DNA of 64,000 bases from Rhodeus uyekii (Eukaryota > Chordata > Actinopteri > Cypriniformes > Acheilognathidae). The stretch is from NCBI GenBank assembly GCA_037043235.1, contig JAWRVZ010000493.1, positions 144,844-208,843 of the forward strand. Direction: 5' to 3'. The position numbers were made by a program, and so were the translations under genes. Within the stretch, counting starts at the first letter, position 1. The number at the start of each line of letters is the position of its first letter. Shown here in pieces: positions 21,410 through 32,741 of the stretch. The notes under the pieces are model-generated. The model was not told the origin of the DNA. It saw only the letters and a program-made list of their open reading frames with translations, and searched no databases.

Positions 21410-23280
21410 CTGGCCAGGGTGGTACTGCGGGGTGGGACCACGCCGGCGATCGGCCTGTAGTTTTTGTCTGCGAATTGCCCGCTGGAGGTGGACGTGGGCT
21501 GAGTCCCAGACCCTCTCGCTCTCCTGGAACCAATGGTGGACAGCTGGAAATTCCGTGGGCTCACCTGTCCAGGGGAAGAGAGGGGGTTGGTAGCCGAGAT
21601 AACATTGGAAGGGAGTGAGGTGTGTGGATTCCTGCCTGAGGGAGTTTTGTGCATACTCAGCCCACGGAATATACCGGTTCCAGCTGTCTTGTTGGTGACC
21701 ACAGTAGGCGCGTAGGTACCTCCCAATCTCTTGAATCTTGCGTTCAGTCTGGCCATTACTCTGGGGATGATAACCTCGAGCGAGAGGGTACGCTGGCTGC
21801 CTGGGTGTCCAGAGCCCGGAGAGGTGTGAGCTTGGTCCAGAAGGGTCAGGCGGAGACTGGCTGGTACGTAGGTCTTGCCTTCTGGACCCCCCGGCGGAGC
21901 GGGGTCATCGTGAGTTGCATCTGTGATGAGCTGGTCAATAGTCCACTGTATGGGGCTCACCACGACGGCTGGAGGGAGAATGTGTTCGGGTTCTTGGGTG
22001 GTGGGTTCAGGGCAGAATTGACGAGATAGGGCATCGGCCTTGGTATTCTTGGATCCGGGACGGTAGGTAACAGAGAAATGGAAGCGAGTGAAGAACAGCG
22101 CCCACCGGGCTTGATGAGGATTGAGTCTCTTAGCAGTCTTGAGGTACTCCAGATTTCGATGGTCCGTGATGACTTGAAATGGGTGTTTCGCTCCCTCCAG
22201 CCAATGCCTCCATTCCTCTAGGGCCAGTTTCATGGCAAACAACTCACGATTTCCGATGTCATAATTTTGCTCCGCCGGGGATAGCTTTTTGGAGAGATAG
22301 GCACATGGATGGAGACGTGGAGGCTTACCCTGCCGCTGCGAGAGAACGGCCCCTACCCCGGTACTTGACGCGTCGACCTCGACCACAAAGGGGAGTTCTG
22401 GATCCGGGTGAGCCAGGGTAGGAGCCGAACAAAAGGCTTTCTTGAGATCTTCGAAGGCCGTCTCCGCGGCTGGGTTCCAGGACAGAGACTTGGACCCCTT
22501 CCGTAGCAGTGCAGACAAGGGGGCAGCAAGGGTGCTGAAGTTGCGGATGAATCTTCTATAGAAGTTCGCGAATCCCAGAAACCGCTGGATGTCCTTGATG
22601 TTGGTGGGAGTCGGCCAAGTCTGCACTGCTCTCACTTTCCCCTGGTCCATCTTGACGCCGCTCTGGTCGATGATGTAACCGAGGAACTGGGTCCGGCTGC
22701 GGTGGAACTCGCACTTTTCCAGCTTTAGATATAGATGGTTTTCTCGTAATTTCTGGAGGACCTGCGTAACGTGGGTTTGGTGTTCTTCTGGAGAGGCCGA
22801 GTAGACTAGGATATCATCGATGTAGACTATTACAAAGCGATGTAGGAATTCTCTAAGAACCTCATTCATGAAACCTTGAAAGACGGCGGGGGCATTGGAC
22901 AAACCAAAAGGCATCACTAAGTATTCATAATTTCCCGTGGGGGTGATGAAGGCCGTTTTCCACTCGTCCCCTTCTCTGATGCGAATGAGGTTATAGGCGC
23001 TACGCAGGTCCAACTTAGTGAAGAGGCGAGCTCCCCGCAGCTGTTCCAGAGCGGCGGGCACCAGGGGAAGTGGATAGCGGAATTTGATGGTTTGGGCATT
23101 CAGATGGCGGTAGTCGATACAGGGTCTCAAGCCTCCGTCCTTCTTGGCAACGAATAAGAAACTGGCAGCGGCAGGGGAGGTAGATGGTCGGATGTAGTTC
23201 TGCTTGAGGGCCTCCTGTACGTACTCCTCCATGGCCTGGTGCTCCGGGATGGACAGGGGGTAGTCCCTTGGGAAAAGTGG
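21410..23280 (-). pseudogene. Gypsy pol: reverse transcriptase, RNase H, broken integrase
   Basis: Part of an open minus-strand frame (21355-23658). Landmarks from the N-side are FVAKKDGGLRPCIDYRHLN, LFTKLDLRSAYNLIRI, MPFGLSNAPAVFQ and the catalytic VIVYIDDILVYS. Then come the RNase H (VEVDASSTGVGAVLSQ) and the RNase H end (YRPGSKNTKADALSR). The integrase zinc-binding region starts (GSGHPGSQRTLSL), but the next residues come from beyond the catalytic core, out of frame. About 150 residues, including the first two catalytic Asps, are deleted near 21782. The RT itself looks intact. Confidence 0.9.
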
Positions 23281-24394
23281 ACCCAGGCAGCAGGTCGATG
23301 GCACAGTCCCATGGCCGATGTGGTGGTAGTTGAGTTGCCATCTGAAGACTGAAGACATCCTGGAACGCCCGATATTGTTCAGGGAGGTCAGTTGAGATGC
23401 CCGCTGATGGACTCTCGATGGTCGTTGCTGCCAGGGCAACCGGTGATAGTAACTCGGGAGGGGAACTCTTCTCTTGGGGCTTGAGTACTGCAGAGAGACA
23501 CTTAGAAAAACATTGGACGCTCCACCGTAATACTTCTCCTGACCTCCAACAGATTTTCGGGGAATGAGTGATGAGCCACGGGCGTCCCAGGATGAGGTCA
23601 ACCGTAGAGCCTTCCAGCACCAGAAAGGAGATGTCTTCCCGATGGAGACAGCCCACACTGAGGGTTAGTTCTTCCGAGGCGTAGCGTATGCACCTGCGGC
23701 CCAGCGGCTTTCCCAAGATGGAGTGAGCCCGGTAAGGAAGGTCCAGAAGTTTTTTGGAGGCTTGGAGTTTGTGGAGAAATATGGCAGAAATGAAGTTTCC
23801 GGCGGCTCCAGAGTCGATCAGGGCTTTGGCTGGAAGGGAATGAAAGGCAGAGGTTACCAGGACATCAGTGTTAGGCAGTATTATGACGGAGGGTTTCGTA
23901 TGGATGGTACTCACCGCTGGGCGTGGAGGTCGGACAGGGCAGTTGTAACGATAGTGGCCCTGACCTCCACAATACAAGCATAGGTGCATACGCATACGTC
24001 GCTCTCTCTCAGTAGGCGATAGGCGTAGATGGTCGACTTGCATAGGCTCTGGTGCTGGAGGCTGGTGCTCCCCCGGAGGAGACGGGAAATGCAACGGGGT
24101 CATTGGGACAGAACAGGCAGCTAGATTCTGTGAGACGAGGGTAGCGCGATATATGAGGTTTTCAAGCCCCACATTCTCGCCATAGGTGACTAAGTGGGTG
24201 CGGATCTGCGGTGCCAAACCTTGGCGGAAGGCAGCTGTTAGGGCAGTTTCATTCCAGCCGCTAGTAGCCGCCAGAGTGCGGAATCTCAAAGTGTACTCAT
24301 GTATGGTTTGCGACCCTTGTTGAATTCGTAGCAGTTGGTCATGCGACGAAAGAGACCCCGCAGATCGGCTGAACACTTCTCTGAAATGTGTCAC
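23280..24394 (-). pseudogene. Gypsy gag-protease, N-terminus lost
   Basis: Starts inside the capsid-like gag domain (HFREVFS, QTIHEYTLRFRTLA). It continues to a CCHC zinc knuckle CLYCGGQGHYRYNC and an aspartic protease core ALIDSGAAGNFIS. A frameshift near 23275 separates it from the reverse transcriptase. The first roughly 100 residues of gag are replaced by hAT sequence at 24424. Confidence 0.88.
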
Positions 24395-24424
24395 AAAGTT
24401 TTCCAGGGATTGAATAACGGGCCC

Positions 24425-24785
24425 GAAGCTGAGAGTTCAGTGAGGCTGCAGTAAAAGCCAGTTACGTGCAGCAAGCGTTCATCCTGACGTGAGGCAGTAC
24501 AAAGACAAGATTTCAGAGTTGCTGAGGGAGTTTGAGAAACGATTTCAGGTCTTTAGCAAATTGCAGTTTTCGCAAATTGATAAAGTTAATTTGTTTACAT
24601 AAAATAAAAAACACACATATGTATAAACTTGCAAATTTTACAAAAAAAATACAACAACATTTTTTTAAACAGCTGCCACTTAAGATTTTAAGTGTGTGAA
24701 GTCAATTCGTTCAATGTGTTCAGAATTGCTTCCCAGAGTTGGAAAATGAATTTTAAATAATTGATATTTGATTTATGTTAACATG
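24425..24785 (+). repeat. hAT segment A', copy inside the gypsy element
   Basis: A copy of 20149-20496, ending in the same ACATG. It lies between gag and the 5' LTR of the gypsy element, where the primer-binding site should be. This cannot result from simple insertion. Confidence 0.93.
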
Positions 24786-25198
24786 TGTCATACTGAGACT
24801 CACACAAAACAGGTAAGTGACAACAGGTTTATTTTTGACAGCAGGTCACGCAGCAGGTAGGCAATGAACAAGGCAGATGATAACAACACGATGATCACAG
24901 AGATGGCAATGCTTATCTGGGTTGAGGATTGGAGATGGTACAGGTTGAGGAACAGGCAGGATCACGGAGAGAGTCTTTTACGGAGATCGACAGACGGTAA
25001 GGCGCGAAGGTTCAATATAGCTCGTGGGGCACGAGTGAGTCCAGGTATCTCTGATGAGATCAGACACTGACTGAGGGTTGAGTGCTGGCTTTATGGTGCG
25101 TGATAATGAACAACAGGTGCTAGTACTCAGGTGATGCTGAACGTGTGGGCGGAGTGAAGGGGGAGCCTGGTGCCGGGGGTGTGGCATAGTCCGTTACA
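24786..25198 (-). repeat. Gypsy 5' LTR (minus strand)
   Basis: 413 bp, the same ends as the 3' LTR. It differs from it at about five or more scattered positions, roughly 1 percent. Confidence 0.92.
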
Positions 25199-25640
25199 AC
25201 ATGCAGGACAGTGTTTTTAAGTTCCACAAAACTGAAACATCATCATTGTAAAATAACTGACAATTCTTTTATGCATAATGCACTTAAATAAATGTTAAAC
25301 TGAGTAATGGTGTTTTTGAAATTGCACATAATACGGAAGTTGTTCATAATATATTTTGTAAAAGGACAATCATCGTTCATTAATCGTTCATTTAATTTAA
25401 AGATTTTTATTATTTAATATAATTTATAATATAATGCACTAATTTAAAAAAGCGGACTTTTTGTTAGTTCTATGTAATTTTGCTATGAGTTCACTGGTCT
25501 GGCCCCTTTGACATCAGATTAAGCAGTATGCGGCCCCCCGACCAAAATGAGTTTGACACCCCTGCTATAAACCCTGCTCATGTTTGTTTGCATAATGAAA
25601 CATTTATTAGTTAATGGTCAAACATATCTATTTTCCATCA

Positions 25641-25896
25641 CACTTTAGATTAGAGTCCAATTCTCACTATTACCTAACTATTAACTATGACTTTTCCTCA
25701 ATAAACTCCTAATAACTAGTTAGTAAAGTAGTTGTTAACTTTAGGTATTGGGTAGGATAAGGAATGTAAAACATGGTCATGCAGAATAAGGTAATAACAT
25801 GTGCTTTATAAGTACTGATAAACAGCCAATATCCTAGTAAAATGCATACTAATAAGTAACTAGTTAATAGTGAGATCTGGACCCTAAACTAAAGTG
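25641..25896. mobile_element. Palindromic MITE, about 256 bp
   Basis: The ends CACTTTAGATTAGAGTCCAA and the complement of CTAAACTAAAGTG pair, as do inner stretches, so the element folds back over most of its length. This end sequence is widespread in fish genomes. Non-coding. Confidence 0.82.
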
Positions 25897-26215
25897 TTAC
25901 CCTATTTTCTTTAAGTTGCATTAAGCATTAGGTGTTAGGAAACACAACAAACAATCTTTTTTAATGTTGGTTAAGTTTGATTTACAGATACACTATTGTT
26001 CATTGTTTGTTCTCAATGTATTAACACATGTTAATATGCCATTCGGATGCTATTGTAAAGGTTCCTAATTTTGTTTTTGATATGTCCTACAATAAGTTTA
26101 CATGCATCCAAGGTCAAAAAAACAATTTCCTCATAATATACATTGCATACCATCTCGTATCTCACAGTGTCTGAAACAACTCGATAAAGGATTCATTCTC
26201 TCTAAATGATGTTTT
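25897..26215. other. Spacer, nothing recognised
   Basis: AT-rich, no coding frame or repeat structure that I can support. Confidence 0.4.
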
Positions 26216-26416
26216 ATTAACAAAGTTCGGGAGGAGCACGTTCAAAGGATTAACGCAATCAACACGTCATCAGCAATTACACCTCATCCTATCAGCAGGA
26301 GAGGAAGCATGTATATATAGACATGTTTGACTCACCTACAGCTCTTGACATTTTTCGGCATGACATTTTTCAGCAGCTCGACAGTTTGCGGCATACGGCT
26401 CCACCTTCTGGTCACA
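26216..26416 (+). repeat. Unclassified repeat with TATA-like motif
   Basis: Shares TCATCAGCAATTACACCTCA and flanking sequence with 4900-4970. A TATA-like GTATATATAG lies near 26310. It may be the end or promoter of a transposable element. It abuts an L2 3' UTR. Confidence 0.45.
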
Positions 26417-27020
26417 ATATTCCCATAACACCTGGTGTACTCGATACATCAGAAGAAGAATGGCATCTACGCTGATATTGTTCTCTGTTTATTCCGAGGT
26501 TACCGTGGTCAGCCGGATCCGGGCCGTATCCAGATCAGATGAAGGACCTGGACACGAGCACAGCACTGCCCTGGGGTGTCTGCGGAGACCGTGACTCTAC
26601 TAGACCCTCCCCTGTGACGATCATGAACCCATCTCCAACCGGACCAAATTGGACTTCATATTGGACTTGAATTGTTGTCAATATAATAATCATGTACTGT
26701 TTGGCTTTGGCCAGAGGAGAACTGGTCCCCCGACTGAGCCTGGTTTCTCCCAAGGTTTTTTCTCCATTCTATTCTTCATTCGTTACGTCACCTGCCGGAG
26801 TTTTGGTTCCTTGCCGCTGTCGCCTATGGCTTGCTCAGTTGGGGAAACTTAACACTTAAAGTTCATCAATTGTATTGATTCGCCTGCTCTTTTGGAGCTG
26901 CTGTTCAGCCAAACAAATTTTGTTTATATTGTCTTTTCTGTGACCACTGTAAAGCTGCTTTGAAACAATCTACATTGTAAAAAGCGCTATATAAATAAAG
27001 GTGACTTGACTTGACTTGAC
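26417..27020 (+). mobile_element. L2-like LINE 3' UTR, copy 3
   Basis: The same 3' UTR as 10670-11269 and 17580-18190, from CCCATAACACC to the GCGCTATATAAATAAAGG tail with (TTGAC)n. No coding part. Confidence 0.85.
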
Positions 27021-27479
27021 AATACAGCCGAAATCGAGCTTTACACGTTTAGATGGATTTTCTACGAAAACCTCCGGACTCAGGAGCGATCCTTATCCGC
27101 CTAAAACCATGCTGACCATATTATATCACCCTCAGCATTATATCACGGGTGCCAGACCAAACAAACGGGTCCCGAGCAACAACAAGCCTATGATATTAGG
27201 ATGAACCCCTGCTCAGGGTTTATTCAAAGCCAATAAGTTTGTGAACTTTCATAAATTTTGATATTCCGATTTCCAACAGGTAAGTAAGTGTGTTTTGAAA
27301 TTAAATATGCAACATGCATCTGATATAAATTCAATCCTCTGTCCTTTTATAATTGAAGGTTTTACTTATGGAAATCAATGTATTTTACAAACCATATTAA
27401 TTTTGTTATTTCTTGTGTGTATTTAGACGTCTGTAACCAAAATAATTTCAAGAGATTAAAAACACTGAACAGCAACAAG
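27021..27479. other. Spacer, nothing recognised
   Basis: Short frames only. I see no family motif. Confidence 0.4.
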
Positions 27480-29390
27480 TGTTGAGCACTTTCTCTGGCT
27501 CAGCGCCAGCCAATGTGTTCAAATTTACACATTGTCAAAGATTGAGATGTACCCGTTTCATGATGAACACTTCCTCTCTCAAGTTCCTTCGCTGTATCCC
27601 GCTGGTCAGGAGCTCTTGCGCCCAACTAACACTGCAACCGAGCTTCCAACAACACCACGCGGTCGTCAGCTCTGCCGCTCCGTTGTCGCACCCTATGACA
27701 CCGAGGCTTGCCCTCACCTCCACCATCAAGACATCCACCTTCTTCTTGCTCAACTTCCTACAACACCTCAACACTTGCACCAATAGTAAAGAGGATGACC
27801 AAAGCAAAACTAACTAGAATAGTTAGTTCCAGTCAGCAGTACCATCTCCAGATCCACCCTACCTTCAAAATGCCTCAAATCTACGTTCTCCTAAATCTTC
27901 ATCTTTCTCACTTGCAAGACCAGATCTTCAAGCGTTAAGTCGCAGCAGCACACTGCAGTTTTCCAGCACTGCACCTCACATGCCAGCATCTAGTGACAAA
28001 CGCCGCCCTTTAAGCGTGAGCTTGCCACCGCCAGCGGTGCAGGCTCAGCAACGGCAGCACATACCTAACCTTTCCCCTATGTTTGGCCCACAGCCCTGCC
28101 TTCCAGTTCTAGCGTGAGGCTGCCTCCGCTAGCGGTGCAGGCCCAGACACTTTCTTATCTTCCCTTTCTACCTTTCCTGTCTCTCTCTGGGCTCCAGGTG
28201 TCAACCCAAGCGTGAGGCTGCCTCCGCAAGTGGCTTCGCCCTTGGCCTTTTTCCCACCTAATTCTCTCCACCATGCTAATTCTCCTTTCATCCTGTTCTC
28301 TGCTATGCTCATGTCATCCCACAAACACTCCCGCTTGGAACCACCTCTGTCGCCAACAACAGTTGAACACAAATCCTCACTGAAGTTAAGGCTGCTGCCA
28401 CCAGAGGTGGACCTATTCCCAACCAGTATATCAAATATAGTTGATATTTATCGACGCCTCTAAATGTCCATTCTTCAAGCCTTTTTCGCTTCAAACCACT
28501 CTTTTTGGAATATTATATGTGGAGCGGAAGAGTTCAAGACTTTCCACTCCACATATAGTCTGCTTCACATGGTCTCTAAACACTATCACTGATTCGTATT
28601 GCATTTCAATAACACCAAAAACTTCCAAGCCAGCTTCACCATGTGTTACCGAGGTGAAATCTACTTCTCACTGCCGAAATCTAATCCTCTGCTCATCAAA
28701 GGTATATCAAGAACTCAACCCACCAGCTCAGACACCAGACAACCAATTACGTTGGAAATCCTTATCCCTACTCTCCGCCAAGGATTCCACCCAAATGTCA
28801 TCCGACCACTCAACGCCATGGTCGAGCCATATAGGTTTCAGTTCCTCAACCTTAATCCAAATCCATCCATATTCTGACTCGTCAGCGCTGCACAACGAAA
28901 GTAATGTAGACCAAACCATAAGGCCTTTATCTTACACCAACAGCAACAATCCTTCGTAACCAACCTTCATTTAAGAGACCAGGCCAAACTCCCTTCCGAC
29001 CCACTCTTCACAGAAGACTTAAATCACCCCACCACATGTTTTGTTCCAAAACCAGCAGATCCAAGCACGGGCCGGTCATCGGAAGCTTTCAGGAGTTACA
29101 TTTGATCATATCAGTCTCTCCAGAAATGGCTTTCACTGCCACAAGAGATAACAGAAGTTGAGGAAAGAGACAATCTCCATTATCCAACATGCTATAAGTT
29201 TCCAGAGGAAGTTCTCCATTACTGCAGTAGTGATGCACCTCCGCATGAGGTCAGTTCAAATGGAAATTATTCCACTGCCGCCCCCATTGCCGCAGCAATG
29301 ATGTTCCCCCACACTCCCACAGAAATTAGCCAAGGGGGAATTATCCCACTGCCGCAGCAGTGAAGCCATCTTCATACTGGCTTACGGTTT
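27480..29390 (+). mobile_element. Tyrosine-recombinase retroelement remnant, copy 1
   Basis: C-rich, decayed sequence. Direct motifs of the form GTGAGGCTGCCTCCGC...GGTGCAGGC recur near 28015, 28115 and 28210. A tyrosine-recombinase-like reading follows (28480-29105), then CACTGCCGCAGCAGTG-type palindromes near 29265-29365. The layout recurs at 29790-30510. DIRS/Ngaro-like is my best guess from the recombinase; no reverse transcriptase was found. Confidence 0.5.
28480..29107 (+). pseudogene. Tyrosine recombinase remnant
   Basis: In one frame, with two stops, it reads LLIKGISRTQPTSSDTRQPI, then SDPLFTED and finally TGRSSEAFRSYI-stop. These resemble, in order, the middle of DIRS/Ngaro-type tyrosine recombinases, the linker before the catalytic box, and the C-terminal GRWSSEAFxxYI motif with the active-site Tyr. 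The box with the conserved H-x-x-R is deleted. It cannot be active. Confidence 0.55.
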
Positions 29391-29789
29391 CCTCAGATGC
29401 TCATAACTCACCATTACTTCCAGCTTTTCAACGTACAGTACATTCAACGATTCCTGCAATAGAGAAATGGACAATGCTGGACTTAAGACAGGCTTATCCA
29501 ACGCCAACGTCTGTTTCTCCAGCAGGTTGAAAAAAGCAGAATTATATAAACTATTCGTCTCTCTTCAGACAGCTTCTCCTCTTCCAAAAACCTCAAATAA
29601 AACAAGGAAAACCTGGATTACATAAAAACCACGTTCTCAAAATCCCCATCTCACCGCAGCAGCAGGCCCTCTGCAAGTCTGGGTCGCGCGCCAGATTCTG
29701 CAGCCGCCAGGCCCAGCTCACCCCTCCTCACAGCCAAGCGACACATCGGACCTCTTGAGCCAGCCTCCATAGACATTCGCCATCCTCCA

Positions 29790-30280
29790 AGCGCGAGCTT
29801 GCCTCCGCCAGCAGTGCAAGCTCAGCCTCATCAATACATACCCATTTCTAACCCTCTCCCTTACGTCTGGCCTGCAGCCCCCCATCTAATCCTAGCGTGA
29901 GGCTGCCTCCGTTAGCGGTGCAGGCCCAGACTCCCCACTTTTATCCCAAACTCTCCCTCTTTCTAATCTTTCCGTTCCTCCCCAAGCCTCAGGGGCCGAC
30001 CTAAGCATGAGGCTGCCTCCGCATGCGGCTCCGGCTTATTTTCCTCCTAAGTTCCTTCCCCAAACTAAATCTTCCTTCACCCTGCTTTCCCAACAGCAAA
30101 TACAGGCAGTGGGCCGCTGGTCTTAAGAAGCTTCAAGAGCTACATCAGCCCAAACAGATCGCACATCAAACAAGCTTTCAAACTCTCATCAGTGAAACAT
30201 CAGCTCCTCTCCACTTACAACTTCATGGCCTGTTTTCCATTGCCGCAGCAGCGACGCTCAGCCAGTTCTCTCTAATTATC
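29790..30280 (+). mobile_element. Tyrosine-recombinase retroelement remnant, copy 2
   Basis: Repeats the arrangement of GTGAGGCTGCCTCCGC motifs seen at 28010-28240. It then jumps directly to the recombinase C-terminus near 30110 (GRWS, then a frame break before EAF-like and YISP-like residues). The recombinase body is deleted. Confidence 0.5.
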
Positions 30281-30510
30281 CACTGCCGCAGCAGTTACGC
30301 TCCCGCAGGAGCCAGCTCTCAACTTCTCCACTGCCGCAGCAGTGATGCTCCCGCAGGAGCAAGGCTTCTCAAACTATCCACTGCCGCAGCAGTGACGCTC
30401 CCGCAGGAGCAAGGGTTCTCAAATTATCCACTGCCGCAGCAGTGACGCTCCCGCAGGAGCAAGCTATCTCTACCTTCCACTGCCGTAGCAGTGACGCTCC
30501 CGCTTGAAGC
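30281..30510 (+). repeat. About 50-bp minisatellite with palindromic core
   Basis: Five copies start at 30281, 30329, 30379, 30429 and 30478. Each begins with the palindrome CACTGCCGCAGCAGTG or a variant, followed by CGCTCCCGCAGGAGC, itself an inverted repeat. So each unit can form two hairpins. The same core occurs near 29365. Confidence 0.9.
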
Positions 30511-31042
30511 TCTTCATTGCAGGGTTAGCTCTTTATCTCCAGGCATGGAGCCGACTTTAGGAAGAGGTCCAATGTGGGGCCTGCGATGAAGAGCTTCAAA
30601 GTGGAGGTGTCACATTTTGGAGATCTCGGTTTTTGCTCTAGTAGCATGGTAGCATGTTACCTGAACACAGGACAAGGGCTGACCACTCGAAAATCCACCT
30701 ATATCTCAGAGACCACAACAGACAGTCCGTAGTGTGAGCTCAGTCTACTTGGAACTCTTTCGCCACATGGCGTGCAGAAAAAGGGCTGAAAACTAAAAGC
30801 GGAGTAGAGTCAGGCAACTCTTGGCATTGAGACCACGGCTGGGCTCTCCTTTTAAGATGTGCAAGCTACGTTGCTTTTGAGGCAGGTTGTGGTGTTGTTA
30901 GGATATCCTTACAGAGCATATGGCAGTTTCTGAGTGGAACAACTGTCCTCCAGAGGCAGAGACTCTTTCCTCTTCAGTAGGAAAATGCAAGGCTTAGTGG
31001 TCTTGCTTGAACATTTGCAGCAAGGTGGAAGAAAAAGCATCA

Positions 31043-31129
31043 TCCTTCAAGCCGGAGTCGAACCAGCGACCTAAGGATTGCCAACACTTCACCTACAGTC
31101 CTCCGCTCTACCAGCTGAGCTATCAAAGG
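31043..31129 (-). tRNA. tRNA-Tyr(GTA), diverged copy
   Basis: 87 nt including a 14-nt intron after the anticodon arm. The acceptor stem pairs only through two G-U wobbles, caused by one C-to-T change in each strand (CpG decay). The boxes are otherwise intact. It may be transcribed but looks like it is starting to decay. Confidence 0.75.
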
Positions 31130-31247
31130 CACGCAGCAGTAGAAAAAAACCTCGACCTGTCAGGTTGATGCCGCGCCACTGCTGACCAAATGGTGTCATG
31201 GACAGAAACGTAGACTGTTCAATAACAGAATCGAAGACAAAGATACA

Positions 31248-31319
31248 TTTCCATACCGGGAGTTAAACCTGGGCCGTCTGGGTGAAGACCAGAAATCCTG
31301 ACCGCTAGTCCATATGGGA
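31248..31319 (-). pseudogene. tRNA-Glu pseudogene
   Basis: 72 nt, matching tRNA-Glu(TTC) at 56494. It has an acceptor mismatch, U33 changed to C, and the invariant C of the B box changed (GGTTTAAC instead of GGTTCAAC). Probably inactive. Confidence 0.8.
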
Positions 31320-31470
31320 ACAAGCGAGGGTGCTTGTCAGGTTTGTTGGGCATTCCAAAGCTGTGGCCAGTACAAGAACAAGACAATGTTGTGCCCTTTG
31401 GCTTTTAGTTAGTGACCATCCTCTTTAAGACCATGGAAATTAGGTATTGCTTTCTTTCTTAAATCATTCC

Positions 31471-31509
31471 AGCTACAGTACTATGCTGGACCAGCTGAGC
31501 TATCGAAAG
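31471..31509 (-). pseudogene. tRNA-Tyr 5' half
   Basis: The 5' half of tRNA-Tyr, from the acceptor 5' strand through the A box and D arm to the GTA anticodon, with a few changes. No 3' half follows. It also occurs in every 1729-bp unit. Confidence 0.7.
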
Positions 31510-31711
31510 AATGCAGGTCTTGAAAACAATCTCAAATTGTCAGGTTTGTGGGAATGCGAATTTAAGAGCGTTTTTCTCTACATGCATGGTTTATTTGATA
31601 GACAAAATATCCCTGCCAGTCCTGTCCCTAACATTGTAAGTCAAATCAACCAGATTGCTGAGACTATCGCCTTTGACTCTTCTTGGTGACCCTTTCACAT
31701 TGTTTGGATTG

Positions 31712-32185
31712 TGTAACTGACAGAGAAGTCAATTGATTTGTCATGTTTATTTTATCATTTAAATATTTTGTATATACTTTAATTTTGAAACTGTTTAGAG
31801 CTGTTTGAGTTAAGACTTTTATTATGAAGAGTATACAGTGACTTTGCTAGAAAGAGATCGGCAGAACGCGGCAAGTTCAAGAGCTGCACATGTTTGTTTT
31901 TTTAATCATCTGAAGTTGAAAGGACCTTCGTTGATATCATCGATATCAAATGATTGATATCTGAATGATTATGTTATTATGCTGTTCAATCGAACTTATG
32001 TTTATTTGGAAAGTGTAAATAGACAATATTTATTTATTTATTTTATGTACTTTATTTTAACTTTATTTTTGTGTATTTAGTTCTCACGGCATCTTTTGGA
32101 TGGTTGTCCTCGTGATGAACCTGAAAATAAAGCGTCAGTCATCAGAGAATACTTGTGCTCATGAAATCACTTGGGGGGAGCTACA
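31712..32185 (+). repeat. BEL/Pao 5' LTR
   Basis: Starts TGTAACTGACAG and probably ends GGAGCTACA. An AATAAA lies near 32125. The left edge coincides with the break in the tRNA unit. The right edge is inferred from the CA end and has no mate to confirm it. Confidence 0.6.
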
Positions 32186-32741
32186 GTGAGAATTCATCTG
32201 CTCTTCGCGGGTAGAAGAAGGGACGTTTCCAACCAACGGTCGACAAAGTGTCAAGTTAAAGCCAAGCTCCATCATTCTGGATGCTACAAGCAGTACACCG
32301 GTAACCAAGAAGTTGCACATGCACAGAGTTTAACAGCATTGTCAAGTTAAGGCCGATAAGAAGATAAGCACAACCAAGTTCAAGTTAAAGTGCTTGAAGT
32401 GGACTTATTTTTGCCATTTGCTGAAAAGAGACTTTTTAAGTGTTCATTATAGTGCGGGTGTTATGTACGTGCTTTTAAGTTAATTCTTCTTTGATGCAAG
32501 TATCAAACTGAAAGTAAGACAGTAATTGTGAAGAATAGCAAAGTGCAAGCTTGCAAATAATTTGATTTCAGTGTTTTTGAATTTCTGTTACTTCTATTAA
32601 GTTTAATATACAGCTTAATTGAACTGTTGAACATTACTTTAACTAAAGTTAGTAGTCTAAGAAACATAATTTGAAAATATTTGTGTTCATTACAATTCAC
32701 GTTATATTTACAATTTATCGGTGTAATAAGAAATACATAAA

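Larger units (their letters stand above)
20497..25198 (-). mobile_element. Ty3/gypsy chromovirus, rearranged
   Basis: A minus-strand LTR retrotransposon. Both LTRs are 413 bp (20497-20909 and 24786-25198), run TGTAACGG to ATGACA, and share the outer target duplication ACATG (20492-20496 and 25199-25203). Between them are part of gag, protease, reverse transcriptase, RNase H, a broken integrase and a chromodomain. The integrase core is deleted at about 21782. The primer-binding site and gag N-terminus are missing: at 24424 the internal region joins hAT sequence instead of the 5' LTR. The LTRs differ at only a handful of positions. Confidence 0.93.
19793..25564 (+). mobile_element. hAT transposon interrupted by a gypsy element
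   Basis: Starts CAGGGGTGTCAAACATACGG and ends GAGTTTGACACCCCTG. The 8-bp target duplication CTATAAAC is perfect (19785-19792 and 25565-25572). Around 20000-20290 there are traces of a transposase of the GTF2IRD2/ZBED type (KKRKVSDFS), with breaks. A Ty3/gypsy element (20497-25198) sits inside it. Confidence 0.92.
30541..31711 (-). repeat. Diverged copy of the 1729-bp tRNA unit, partial
   Basis: Matches the unit at 55792-56948 from CAGGCATGGAGCCGA to TTGTTTGGATTG, with scattered substitutions. It contains one tRNA-Tyr and one decayed tRNA-Glu. The Arg part is missing because the BEL element begins at 31712, in the middle of the unit. Confidence 0.9.
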
